This document shows positions 42,876 through 51,669 of a stretch of DNA of 57,206 nt, piece by piece. A program made the translations under genes and the position numbers. The notes below the pieces were generated by a model. It had not been told where the DNA came from and made no database searches. It was given only the letters and a program-made list of their open reading frames with translations. The DNA comes from Limnochordaceae bacterium. GTDB lineage: Bacteria > Bacillota > Limnochordia > Limnochordales > DUMU01. The DNA lies in the NCBI GenBank assembly GCA_014896305.1, contig JADBKQ010000020.1, positions 1-57,206 of the forward strand, written 5' to 3'. The first letter of the stretch is position 1. The number at the start of each line of letters is the position of its first letter.

Positions 42876-43100
42876 GCTGCTGACGGACTCCTTTCGTGAG
42901 ATCCTGCCGTTCCATAGTAATCTAGGCGAGGCGGAGGGGACAATCCTGGAGTGCTATTCCATGCGCAGTATGCCATGAACTGCCTTGGCTAGCCAATCGC
43001 GCAACGTTCTCTCTGGACGATTGCTGCTGGGTGGTATGGGTGAACGTAGTGCCCAGGATCCTCCACGCCAAACCCCCGCCCCCCCTATCGCACAGAACCT

Positions 43101-45932
43101 TTGCAACCGGGGCAAGCTGTGCATAGGGAGAACCACAGCACAGACTGTCTCAAGGATGGGGTGGGACACAGGGTGTGGCAAAGGGCACGGCGTCGGCTGG
43201 GGTTTGCAGTTCCGGCCGATGAGAATAGGCCTGGCGAGGGAAGCGACGCGGCAGCGGCGACACCTGCGCCGCATCAACTTGGGCTGTTGGACATCGTCGG
43301 CCTGACGGTAGGGGCGATCGTAGGGGCAGACATTTACGTCGCCTCCGCCCTCGGCTCGGGACGGCTGGGCCCGGCAGTCCTGGTGGCCTGGGCCCTGGCT
43401 GGCCTGATGGCACTGATCATCGCACTGACTTTTGCCCAGTGTGCGATGTACGTTCCCAAAGTGGGCGGCCCGTACGCGTACGTGGCGACGGCGTACGGCC
43501 AGCTCCCCGGCTTTCTGGTTGGCTGGTCCCTGTGGATTGCGGAGTGGACGTCCCTGGCTGTTTTCCCCATCGCCTTCACCCGCTACCTCAGCGTGCTGTT
43601 TCCCGGGATGAGCCCGGTCGAGATCGCCCTGGCGAAGGTGGCGTTCATTGCATTCATCACGGTCACGAACCTGTACGGGACGCGCCTCGCCGGCACCGTC
43701 AACGACCTGCTTACTGCCTTCAAGCTCGCCCCCTTGGCCATCCTCGCCCTGCTGGGCGTGGTCTTCCTCCTGCTCGACCCGGGGATCGTTCGGAACAACC
43801 TGACGCCGTTCACCCCGAAGGGTTGGGCTGGAGTGGGGGATGCGCTGGTGCTCATCTTCTGGGCCTACGCCGGCTTTGAACTGGCCACGATCCCGGCCGG
43901 GGAGGTGCGCCAGCCGACTCGCACAGTACCGCTCGCCATCATGCTGGGCATGGCCATTGTTACCGCCTTCTACCTGCTGACGAACTTCGTATTGCTCAGC
44001 GCCGTTCACTGGAACCAGCTGGCTGTGGCCGATGCTCCTCTGACCCTGGGTATGCAGCGATTGCTGGGCGACATCGCGCCGGCGCTGGTACCGGCGGGCG
44101 GGCTCTTCATGACCACCGGGGCGATTGTCTCCATCCTCGGTTCGGACGAGTCCGGCACCCTCAGCACCTCCCGGCTGGCGTACGCGATGGCGGCCGATGG
44201 CCACCTTCCCAAGGTGTTTGCAAAGCTTCATCCGAGGTACCAGACCCCCTATGTGGCACTCCTTTTCCAAAGTGGGAGTGCGCTGGTTGCCGCCCTCATC
44301 GGGACTCTAGGCACCTTGATCCGGGTGACGGTGTTTTCCCTGGGCATGGCCTATCTCTTCACCTCGCTGGCCGCCCTCCGACTCCGGCGGCAGCATGGCC
44401 AACGGGAGCGACCGACAGCCTATCTGACTGCAACATCCGAAGCTGGGCTAAAGCCAGTGGCCCACCAAGCCACAACGTCCAGAGCTCTGCTCGAAGGCAG
44501 GCCGCTACCCGGGCTTGCTCGTTCGTTGACCAAACGGAGCTTTCGTCTTGTCCCGTACCTCAGCGCCTTGGCTAGCTTGCTGCTTTTGTCCCAGGTGGGG
44601 TGGAAACCAGCGGCGGTGGGACTGGCCTTGCTGGGCGCGGGCCTGCTCGTCTATACCTACCTGTCTCCCGAACGGGAGTTGGACCAGATCAAAGCCTGGA
44701 TCACATCCCGGCGCTACCAGTATTTCAAGGTCGACGACGTGGGCCAGCGGTTCTTGGCCTGGCCCATCAGCGTCTGGCGTCGATACCGCCGTCGTCAGGC
44801 ACGTCGCGCACCGGCACAGCCGCTCGGTCGCGCCATGCCCGTGATGGAGGTGGCCTCAGAGATCGCAGGGCCTGGTGATGATGGGCGTGCAGCCGAAGGC
44901 TTGGACCTTGCGAAAAAAGCAGATGACGTGGGGGCCGAGCGTGTTGGGGTTAAACGGGCGGCCGGCGTTGGAGTCGAGGTGGACGCGGGTGTTGCTCCTG
45001 GACCCGAGGCAACCCAGTCCAGAGGCCGGACACGAACGGCATGGCCGGTGCTGAGCGTGGTGGCGGTGGCACTGGCTGCCGTGGTAGCGCTGGCAGCGGT
45101 TCAGCTGGGGGATAGAACTCTCTCGCCAGCTCCGCTGCCGGGACCATACCCCCAACGCTGCGTGCCGATCCTGTACTACCACCAGGTGAGCGACATCGGC
45201 CCGCCCAATGGGCTGCGGGTGTCGGTCCGCGAGTTCACCCAGCAAATGGAATACTTGCACACCCACGGCTACCAGGTGGTATCGCTGGATGACCTCGTTC
45301 AGTATTTGTGGCCCAGCGACAACCCCGATGCCAGGGCTCGCGGCGAGGCGGGGGGCAAAGCAAAAGCCATCGGCCTCAGGCCGGTGGTGATCACCTTCGA
45401 CGACGGCTACCTGGACGTGTACGAAAACGCCATCCCGATCCTGCGCCGTCTGGGGTTCACTGCGACCATCTTCGTCACCAGCCGCCGGCCGACCGGCCAG
45501 CCTTCCTACTTGCAACTTGCCCCCTACATGAACTCCCGTCATTGGCGGGCTCTGGCGGCCGCAGGGTTCACGATCGGTTCGCACAGCCTGACCCACCCCA
45601 TTCTGACCAAGATCCCTTTGGAGCAGGCCCGGCGAGAGATCACCGATTCCAAGCGTGAACTGGAGCGGCTCCTCGGCCGCCCTGTGCGATACTTCGCCTA
45701 TCCACGGGGGATGCTCAGCCAGGCAGTGATGGACGCCGTGAAAGAGGCAGGGTACACCGCCGCGGTGACGACCCGGAGGGGGGTAAACACCGCGAGCACT
45801 CCTCGCTACGCATTGCGCCGGCTGGTCGTGACCGGCACGATGTCGTTGCACGATTTCGTAACCAACCTCGAGACGGCCACAGGGTTGCAGGCAGTTGCGC
45901 CTGCCACTTCCGCCCCTCATGCTCCCCCCTGA
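43101..45932 (+). CDS. Amino-acid permease (APC) fused to a polysaccharide deacetylase (NodB/CE4)
   Basis: The open frame is 943 residues with no stop between the two parts. Residues about 59-480 are an APC-superfamily permease: GLLDIVGLTVGAIVGADIYV, FWAYAGFELATIPAGEVRQP and the usual helix pattern, with further helices to about 535. A hydrophilic linker (about 535-645) includes a Gly/Ala/Val-rich stretch. One more helix (646-668) should bring the rest outside the membrane. Residues about 685-930 are a CE4 deacetylase: CVPILYYHQVSD, TFDDG (765-769, Asp767 and Asp768), metal site His828/His832 (SHSLTHP) and RYFAYPRG. All catalytic motifs are intact. The start is unsure: the TTG at 43101 has no clear ribosome site, and GTG codons at about 43150-43180 are alternatives. 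Confidence 0.84.
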   Translation: MQPGQAVHRENHSTDCLKDGVGHRVWQRARRRLGFAVPADENRPGEGSDAAAATPAPHQLGLLDIVGLTVGAIVGADIYVASALGSGRLGPAVLVAWALAGLMALIIALTFAQCAMYVPKVGGPYAYVATAYGQLPGFLVGWSLWIAEWTSLAVFPIAFTRYLSVLFPGMSPVEIALAKVAFIAFITVTNLYGTRLAGTVNDLLTAFKLAPLAILALLGVVFLLLDPGIVRNNLTPFTPKGWAGVGDALVLIFWAYAGFELATIPAGEVRQPTRTVPLAIMLGMAIVTAFYLLTNFVLLSAVHWNQLAVADAPLTLGMQRLLGDIAPALVPAGGLFMTTGAIVSILGSDESGTLSTSRLAYAMAADGHLPKVFAKLHPRYQTPYVALLFQSGSALVAALIGTLGTLIRVTVFSLGMAYLFTSLAALRLRRQHGQRERPTAYLTATSEAGLKPVAHQATTSRALLEGRPLPGLARSLTKRSFRLVPYLSALASLLLLSQVGWKPAAVGLALLGAGLLVYTYLSPERELDQIKAWITSRRYQYFKVDDVGQRFLAWPISVWRRYRRRQARRAPAQPLGRAMPVMEVASEIAGPGDDGRAAEGLDLAKKADDVGAERVGVKRAAGVGVEVDAGVAPGPEATQSRGRTRTAWPVLSVVAVALAAVVALAAVQLGDRTLSPAPLPGPYPQRCVPILYYHQVSDIGPPNGLRVSVREFTQQMEYLHTHGYQVVSLDDLVQYLWPSDNPDARARGEAGGKAKAIGLRPVVITFDDGYLDVYENAIPILRRLGFTATIFVTSRRPTGQPSYLQLAPYMNSRHWRALAAAGFTIGSHSLTHPILTKIPLEQARREITDSKRELERLLGRPVRYFAYPRGMLSQAVMDAVKEAGYTAAVTTRRGVNTASTPRYALRRLVVTGTMSLHDFVTNLETATGLQAVAPATSAPHAPP

Positions 45933-46020
45933 CCGACCGCTTCAGTCCCTCGCTCTCGCCCCTGACAGTCCGCTTCAGTCCCTCGGTCTCGCCACTGACC
46001 GGCCACTTCACTTTCCCTCG
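45929..46020. repeat. 33-bp tandem repeat, three copies
   Basis: Units starting CTGAC at 45929, 45962 and 45995 repeat at exactly 33 bases. Their shared core is CGCTTCAGTCCCTCG; the third copy has diverged. The first copy covers the end of the fusion gene. The period is a multiple of three, but the repeats run past the stop and are not coding. Confidence 0.58.
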
Positions 46021-46051
46021 ACGACGGCAGCGCTGTCCTATAGCGAACCTT

Positions 46052-46250
46052 GATCCCCCACGTGCACGGGTGTTTGGGCTGACCGGGTGCGGCGTCTCGA
46101 CCTGCGCCACCTCGATCCCCCACGCGCGCAGGGGTTCGGTCGTCTGCCCCAGGATCGTGGCGGTCAACTCCTCCGATCCCCCACGCGCGCGGGGGTGCAT
46201 TACTCTGGAACAACCGTGGTTGCATCGATCCCTCATGTGTGCTGGCTTTG
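46052..46250. CRISPR. Short orphan type I-E-like CRISPR array, three to four repeats
   Basis: Units with GATCCCCCACGCGCGCGGGG form CCCCC/GGGGG hairpins, as in type I-E repeats. They start at 46052, 46114 and 46175 (61-62-base period), and a fourth, decayed unit (GATCCCTCATGTGTGC) follows at 46227. The sequences between are unrelated. The first and last units are the most degenerate, as is usual at array ends. No cas genes occur within the window. Confidence 0.55.
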
Positions 46251-46348
46251 GGTCTCGGCTTCTTGGGCCTTTCGCCCTTGAACCCGAGCTTCGTGTTGGC
46301 CTTCAATGTCTTGAGCCTCTTGCCCCTTGCATTGTGGCGTAATGGTTT

Positions 46349-48073
46349 TCAACCCTCATTCCGTTCGTCGAAGCCGACAAGTTCGGCTTGGTTTGCCTCG
46401 TGACATAGTGTTTTTTCGAGCTGACCAGGATGTCCTTGACCACGGATGAGCGAGGTGAGCATGCCCAGCGTTGCCAGGAGGGCGGCAACCAGAAACGTAT
46501 CATGGAGGGCGAGAACGAAAGCCTGGCGTGCAATCTGGCTGCCCGGCCCGGTGGCCAGGGACGCCGGCCCACTGCCCAAATGCTGAGCGGCTGCACTCCC
46601 GGCGGAGTGGGCACCTGCCAAGACGAGCTGGCGGAAGTGAAAGGCCTGTCGGCTACTGAACGTCGCCCCGCTGACGGCGATCCCCAGCACCATGCCGACG
46701 TTGCGCATCGTCGCCAGCATACCGGAGGCCTGCCCCAGGCGGGGGCGGGGGACGCTGCCCATGATGGCGCTGTTGTTCGGGGACTGGAAGAGGCCAGTGC
46801 CTAGCCCAAACAGGGCGAGTCGCCAGACAATGTCGCCGGCGGCGGCCGCAGCGTTCAACTGGCTGAGAAAGAAGATCGCGACGGCCATGACCCCCATGCC
46901 AGCGGCGGCCAGGTGGAGCGAGCCGAGACGGTCTGACAGCCAGCCGGCGAAGGGTGCGACCAGCATGACGGTGAGGGGGTAGGCGATCAGTAGTTCGCCG
47001 GCCCGGCTGGGGGAGAGGCCGAGCAGGTCCTGAAGGTAGAACGGCATTAGAAAGGTGACGATAAACTGGGTCAGGTAGTTGAGCAAGGAGCTGAGGTTGG
47101 CGGCCGAAAAGAGGCGGTTACGGAAGAGGTCCAGGTCGACCAGGGCGGCCGGATGGCGGCGTTCAATACTGATGAACGTGGCCAGCAGTGCTACGCCGCC
47201 GGCGAAGAGGGCCAGTACGGGGACGGACGTCCAGCCCCAACTGCCGCCGTAGCTGATGGCCAACAGCAAAGCGCCCAGCGCCACGGAGATGGAGATCGCA
47301 CCGCCTGGGTCAAAGGTGACGGCTGACCCTATGCCTGGCCTGGCCGTGGCAGAGAGTCCATCCGATGGTTCACTTGCCGTCGTGCCCCCTGGGCCATCGG
47401 ATGACACCTGCGCTGGTTCTAGTGCGACTGCTGGGGTTGGCAGGGCCGAGGATAGGGTGGGTGTGGCTGGGTTGGGCCGTACCGGTGGCAATACACGAGC
47501 AGCCCACCAGGTCCCGACAAGGCCGATGGGGAGGTTGACGTAGAAAATGGAACGCCAGCCGAGGTGGTCGACGAGGTAGCCACCCACGATAGGGCCGGCA
47601 GCCAGGCCAACCGCGACAACCATAGCGTTGATGCCAAGCGCCTGGCCTCGCTCTAGGGGCGGGAAAACATCCGTCAGGATGGCTGGACCAGAGGCCATCA
47701 GCATGCCAGCACCGATAGCTTGGATGGCCCGAAAGAGTAGAAGGCTGGGGAGGGTCGGGGCGAGGCTGCAAAGGAGCGAGCCGGCGGTGAAGACCGTGAA
47801 CCCCGCGAGGTATACAGGCCGGTGGCCGTAGAGATCACCGACCCGGCCGTAGGTGAGAAGCAAAGAGGAGATGACTAGCAGGTAAATCATGGATACCCAT
47901 TCGACCGAGGCCAGACTGACCTGGAAGGAGAGCCGGATTTGAGGCAGCGCGATGTTGACCACGCTGCCGTCGAGCGGGCCCATGATGGTGCCGATGCCCA
48001 GGGCCGTCAGGATGACCCAGCGCTGGGTGCGGCTCAGTCCGGCGTAGGTCGGCGCAGCTACAGTGGATTCCAT
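46349..48073 (-). CDS. MFS drug-efflux transporter, DHA2 (EmrB/QacA) family
   Basis: The product is 574 residues with about 14 membrane helices. Family motifs include GPLDGSVVNIALPQI in helix 1, the loop motif GRVGDLYGHRPVYLAG (motif A) and GPIVGGYLVDHLGWRSIFYVNLPIG (motif C). An Ala/Pro/Ser-rich cytoplasmic loop (about 205-255) separates the halves and is longer than usual. It exports drugs or other lipophilic compounds with proton influx. No MarR or TetR regulator lies next to it. A fragment of a second, related transporter lies 0.5 kb upstream at about 48.6 kb. Confidence 0.93.
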   Translation of the reverse strand: MESTVAAPTYAGLSRTQRWVILTALGIGTIMGPLDGSVVNIALPQIRLSFQVSLASVEWVSMIYLLVISSLLLTYGRVGDLYGHRPVYLAGFTVFTAGSLLCSLAPTLPSLLLFRAIQAIGAGMLMASGPAILTDVFPPLERGQALGINAMVVAVGLAAGPIVGGYLVDHLGWRSIFYVNLPIGLVGTWWAARVLPPVRPNPATPTLSSALPTPAVALEPAQVSSDGPGGTTASEPSDGLSATARPGIGSAVTFDPGGAISISVALGALLLAISYGGSWGWTSVPVLALFAGGVALLATFISIERRHPAALVDLDLFRNRLFSAANLSSLLNYLTQFIVTFLMPFYLQDLLGLSPSRAGELLIAYPLTVMLVAPFAGWLSDRLGSLHLAAAGMGVMAVAIFFLSQLNAAAAAGDIVWRLALFGLGTGLFQSPNNSAIMGSVPRPRLGQASGMLATMRNVGMVLGIAVSGATFSSRQAFHFRQLVLAGAHSAGSAAAQHLGSGPASLATGPGSQIARQAFVLALHDTFLVAALLATLGMLTSLIRGQGHPGQLEKTLCHEANQAELVGFDERNEG

Positions 48074-48106
48074 TCGGGTTCGCAGCTCCGTTCCTTAAAC
48101 CTAGTG

Positions 48107-48283
48107 TTCCTTGAGATTGCCCCCGACGCCGTGTTCGGAGGCGATGGTCGCACCGGTTAGTGTTACTTGAAATTGCCCCCGACGCGACCCAGGTATTACT
48201 TGAGATCCTTCTGGCGCAACCTGGCTGTTACTTGAGATCCCTCCGACGCAAGGCCGAGGATTACTCGAGTATAAGCCTGACGT
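48107..48283. repeat. Five-copy ~22-bp direct repeat
   Basis: Copies with consensus TTACTTGAgATygCyCCGACGC start at 48107, 48163, 48196, 48228 and 48261. After the first gap of 56 bases they are spaced 33, 32 and 33 bases apart. The spacers of about 10 bases differ. The array lies directly upstream of the MFS gene's start and could hold regulator binding sites or be a simple tandem repeat. Confidence 0.55.
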
Positions 48284-48592
48284 GCGTTGGCGGCGCCATG
48301 CAGTTTATCCAGCTCCTGCAGTGCCCGCAGGCTATGCAGGTTGGCGGTTTGACCGTGCCACCAGTTTACCACGCACCAGGCGCTCAGGTTATATACTAGC
48401 GGCACCTGACGCTCACGTTCGCTCACGTTACCGGCTGGTGGCTGTGGGGCGGGAGGGGCTGTGTTTCGTTTCCTTTGCCATCCGGGCCCTGGGGGTGCTC
48501 CCCCACGAACCGGGCCGAGGCCAGCTCGAAACGGCAGATGTCGAGCCACATTCTCCGCCACGAACTGCGTATAGGCTAGCTCTAGCCGCTAC

Positions 48593-48682
48593 ATGAGATC
48601 TGACGTGGGGCGATGTGGACCATGCTGCCGTCGAGCGGGTTCATGGCCGATCCCTCCCCCACGGCCACCAGAAGGGCGGGGT
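48593..48682 (-). pseudogene. Fragment of a second MFS transporter gene
   Basis: About 30 codons on the minus strand read ALLVAVGEGSAMNPLDGSMV, HIAPRQIS. This is the first-helix motif of DHA2 transporters, and the DNA core shared with the intact gene at 47953-47985 is obvious (GACCAyGCTGCCGTCGAGCGGG). Nothing else of that gene is left. It is a remnant of a duplication or of an older copy. Confidence 0.5.
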
Positions 48683-48693
48683 CAAGGGCAAGG

Positions 48694-48977
48694 TGGCAAA
48701 AGAATTGCCAGCTTTTTTCGGGACTGGTGGGAAATTAGATTGCCACCTCCCTACTTGAACCCCCTGCCCCGACAACTAAAGCCCAGCTACCACGCGAGCG
48801 CCGCCTGGCTGCCCAAACTTTCCCTCCCCCGGGTGAACTCCAGCCGCGCTCTGGCCGCGTGGCTCCCTGCTGCCTTGCGAAACATTCGCCCTGCTTGCGG
48901 CCACCCCTGTTCGAGGCGAGCTAGGGTCGTTCGGTCTGTCTGTACGACTCCGGGAGGGGAGTGGCAATTAAATTGCC
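48694..48977. repeat. GGCAATT-type palindromes in the gene desert
   Basis: TGGCAA-aagaa-TTGCCA (48694-48710) is followed by GCTTTTTT, like a weak terminator. GGTGG...CCACC surrounds GAAATTAGATTG near 48726-48747. GGCAATT-a-AATTGCC (48963-48977) is a perfect 15-bp palindrome. The three share GTGGcAAtTnnATTGCC and may be one dispersed element or operator. The surrounding sequence has no coding frame I can support. Confidence 0.42.
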
Positions 48978-49020
48978 CGCTTCTACCAATTTTTGCGGGT
49001 AATTATTTTTCCCCTTCGCA

Positions 49021-49175
49021 AGTTCTCCCGACGCCATCCGGTTTTTCCTTCTCAAGACGCCTCCGATTTCCCCACTCTCAGAACGCCATCCGGTTTTCCC
49101 ACTCTCAGGACGTCATCTGGTTTCCCCTTCTCGAGACGCCGCCAGTTTTTCCCCTTTTCAAGACGCCGTCGGTCC
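49021..49175. repeat. 26-27-bp tandem repeat, six copies
   Basis: ACGCC (or ACGTC) anchors occur at 49031, 49057, 49083, 49110, 49136 and 49163, giving a 26-27-base period. Each unit reads TTCTCAAGACGCCATCCGGT followed by a T/C-rich stretch. The copies diverge by several bases each, so this is an old minisatellite. No function can be named. Confidence 0.55.
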
Positions 49176-49661
49176 TGCAAGGCCAATCCGTCGGGAGTCC
49201 GGCGGGGTCTTGATCGCAATCCTCAGCTGCGTTGAAACATAGAGCATTGTGTTAAACAAGAGCATTCGGCGCTCAGTTACCTGCCCTCAATAATGCCCCA
49301 GGGTCACCTGGTGCGAAGTTGCCCAGCCGCTGAGATTACTGGTCGACCGCCGCTGCTCGAACGGGTAACTACCTGGAACTCGGGGGGCGAGCAGGAAAAG
49401 TTGTGTGGACGGCGAAGTCGTCGCGTAGGGTGTTAGTACACGAAGCCCCGGCGTGCAGGAGCTTCGACCTGGCAAGGTCGGCGAGGGTCGCGACGCTAAG
49501 ACCCGCAGGCTGCAGGAGCAAGAGCTTGGAGCGGCCTGTGAGGGTCAGGGCGCGATTCTGAAGCTCGTAAGTCGTAGGGCGTAGATTTGGACCAGGCTAC
49601 GAGAAGGTTCGGGCATTATGCTGAAGCTGAGGTCGCAGGGACACGGAGGAGGTGGGTTGGC
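49176..49661. other. Gene-free leader region upstream of the tandem GHL10 pair
   Basis: About 490 bases without a coding frame I can support. Short repeats of GCAGGAGC and GGCGAGGGTCGCGACG-like words occur at 49450-49540. No tRNA or known riboswitch was recognised. It probably contains the promoter for the hydrolase gene that follows, but I cannot place it. Confidence 0.4.
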
Positions 49662-51482
49662 GTGAACGGCGGGCGGCGGCTTTGGATGGGCACGGCAGCG
49701 TTCACGATGATGGTGGCGGTAGGAGCTTGGGCGGCCGGAGTGTGTTACGGGGAAAACGGAGGCGGGGGTAACAGTGAGGAGAGTCAACCAGTGATGGCAG
49801 CGACGACAGCGGTGAAGCAGGCGCAAGACGAGGCGACGAAAGCGATCGAGGCGGCCAAGGCCCGCATCAACGAGGCTCGCCTGAAGCTGTGGAGCTTCGA
49901 CGAGGAACGGGCCAACCAGCTGGTGGCCGAGGCTGAGCAGCTCCTGGCCCAGTCCTATGCGGCCAGCCAGGCGACGGGTGGGCCGGATGGTGGCGAGGGT
50001 GCTGGCGACAGAGCTGGGGAGGCGACTTCGGCGGAGACGTCCGGGGCAACTGCCGAAGACCCGGAAGTGTTGGCACTACAGGCTAAGGCCGTGGCGAATT
50101 CAGTGTCCAGCATTGCGGTGGACTCGCGGGCGGCGGAGGCCCGGGGGGTGTGGATCGACAAGGACATTCTGAGCTACATGAGTGAACCGGACATGCTGCG
50201 TGGCCTGGTACGGCGATTGGCGGAGACCAATATCAACGTCATCTACGTCCTGGCGTACGACATGGGCGAAACCATCTATCCCAGCCCCTATGCGGTGCAA
50301 CAAGATCCGCATTTCAAGGACTGGGAGGAAGATCCACTCAAGGTGATCGTGGACGAGGCCCATCGATTCGGGATAGAGGTTCAGGCGTGGATCGGGGTAT
50401 TCGTCGGCGGGTACAGTGGCAAGCCTGGACCTTTGCTGACGGCCCACCCCGATTGGGCCGACCAGACGCGGAGCGGCAAGAAGATCTCCCGTTACGGCAC
50501 GCTGGTGGTCAACCCGTCCATTCCGCAGGCCCAGCAACACCTGCTGAACGTGGTCGGAGACATCGTTCAACGCTACGATGTCGACGGTATCCAACTGGAT
50601 TACGCCCGTTACGAGGAGAACGGTGCGGACGATTTCGGTTATCACCCCTACTCCGTTCAGCTCTTCCGCCAGCAATACGGGATTGATCCGCACACCATCT
50701 CCCGCACCTCTCCCCAGTGGCAGACATGGGTCAAATGGCGGCAAGACCAGGTGACGGACTTTGTCCGCCGGGTGCGCCAGCGAATCCAGGAGGTTCGTCC
50801 TGGTACGCTCCTTTCGGCGGCGGCTGAACCCATCGTCGAGGCGGCCACGCTCCGTTTCCAGGACTGGGCGCTGTGGGCGAGGGAAGGGATCGTGGACCAG
50901 GTCGTTCCCATGGACTATGCGAAAGACCCGGCGACGTTTCAGCAGTGGGCGCAGGCCGATGCGGATGCGCTGCGGCAAGCCGGGGGGGTTTACTGGTACG
51001 AGGGGATCGGCCAGTTCGTGCTCCCCGACGAAGAGACCGTTGCCCGCATCGAACTCAACCGTCGACTGGGAGCGGATGGAACCGTCCTGTGGTCAGTCGT
51101 GAGCATGAAGATGAGCACCTACCAGATGCTCAAGGAAGGGCCATGGCGCCTACCGGCTGTCCTGCCGACGGGGCGGCCAGGGGCAACCGGGGCGGCGGTC
51201 GCAGCGGAACTGGGTCGCCTGGCCGACCGGCTCGAGGCGGTCTATCTGAGCGATGCAGAGGCCAATGCAGTTGTACCTGGTGGACCAGAGCAGGCTAGCG
51301 TCAACGAGTCGCAGGAGCTGCCAGCGCTGCAGTCTAAGGTGGTCGAGCTGCAGGCTCTGGTGAACCAGCTGGGTTCAACCGGGGGCGCGCTTTCACCGCT
51401 GACTGTGGAAGCGCTCCGCAGCGAACTCGGGTATGTTCAGCACTTGATCACACTGGGAGTCAACCGGGGAACTAGCCGGTAG
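49662..51482 (+). CDS. Secreted GHL10-type hydrolase, tandem paralog A
   Basis: The product is 606 residues from a GTG at 49662, with GGAGGAGGTGG seven bases upstream. The frame opens at 49587. A signal helix (residues about 6-28, LWMGTAAFTMMVAVGAWAAG) is followed by a helix with EARLKLWSFDEERANQLVAE (residues about 68-90) shared with paralog B. The barrel starts EARGVWIDKDILSYM and has DMLRGLVRRLAETNINVIYV, HPDWADQTRSGKKIS, and the acidic centre DGIQLDYARYEENG. A conserved C-terminal stretch (PWRLPAVLPTGRPGATGAAV, then LGYVQHLITLG) is again shared with paralog B. It is predicted to be extracellular and to act on a glycan, possibly of the cell envelope. The substrate is unknown. Confidence 0.84.
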   Translation: MNGGRRLWMGTAAFTMMVAVGAWAAGVCYGENGGGGNSEESQPVMAATTAVKQAQDEATKAIEAAKARINEARLKLWSFDEERANQLVAEAEQLLAQSYAASQATGGPDGGEGAGDRAGEATSAETSGATAEDPEVLALQAKAVANSVSSIAVDSRAAEARGVWIDKDILSYMSEPDMLRGLVRRLAETNINVIYVLAYDMGETIYPSPYAVQQDPHFKDWEEDPLKVIVDEAHRFGIEVQAWIGVFVGGYSGKPGPLLTAHPDWADQTRSGKKISRYGTLVVNPSIPQAQQHLLNVVGDIVQRYDVDGIQLDYARYEENGADDFGYHPYSVQLFRQQYGIDPHTISRTSPQWQTWVKWRQDQVTDFVRRVRQRIQEVRPGTLLSAAAEPIVEAATLRFQDWALWAREGIVDQVVPMDYAKDPATFQQWAQADADALRQAGGVYWYEGIGQFVLPDEETVARIELNRRLGADGTVLWSVVSMKMSTYQMLKEGPWRLPAVLPTGRPGATGAAVAAELGRLADRLEAVYLSDAEANAVVPGGPEQASVNESQELPALQSKVVELQALVNQLGSTGGALSPLTVEALRSELGYVQHLITLGVNRGTSR

Positions 51483-51669
51483 CAGGCGCACGACGGAAGC
51501 AGAGTGGGCGGACGGCCAGGCCGTTTGGCCCCACATCAATCCACCCCGGGCAGGAGCATGGCGTGACGACGGGAAGGAGCCTGCGGAGAGCGAGGCAAGG
51601 CTGAGGCCTGCGGAGGAGAAGAGCGAGTGACTGGCCCAGAGCGACGACAGGGAGTGTGAGGAGGCGGTA

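Noticed and set aside
42954..44270. Minus-strand open frame of 438 codons
   Set aside because: It mirrors the permease domain of the fusion gene, with composition typical of an antisense shadow (Gly, Arg, Gln, His-rich), whereas the plus frame has clear family motifs.
48196..48561. Minus-strand frame of 121 codons with NLSAWCVVNWWHGQ
   Set aside because: Part of the frame has plausible composition, but it runs through the 32-33-bp repeats, lacks a ribosome site and matches no family known to me.
48593..49213. Plus-strand frame of 206 codons
   Set aside because: It crosses the minisatellite and the MFS fragment; the protein is Pro/Arg/Ser-rich with repeat-derived FSHSQ segments and no start signal.
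49420..49560. Possible structured RNA with repeated GCAGGAGC and GGTCGCGACG words
   Set aside because: No tRNA, T-box or known riboswitch core could be folded by eye; left as undefined.
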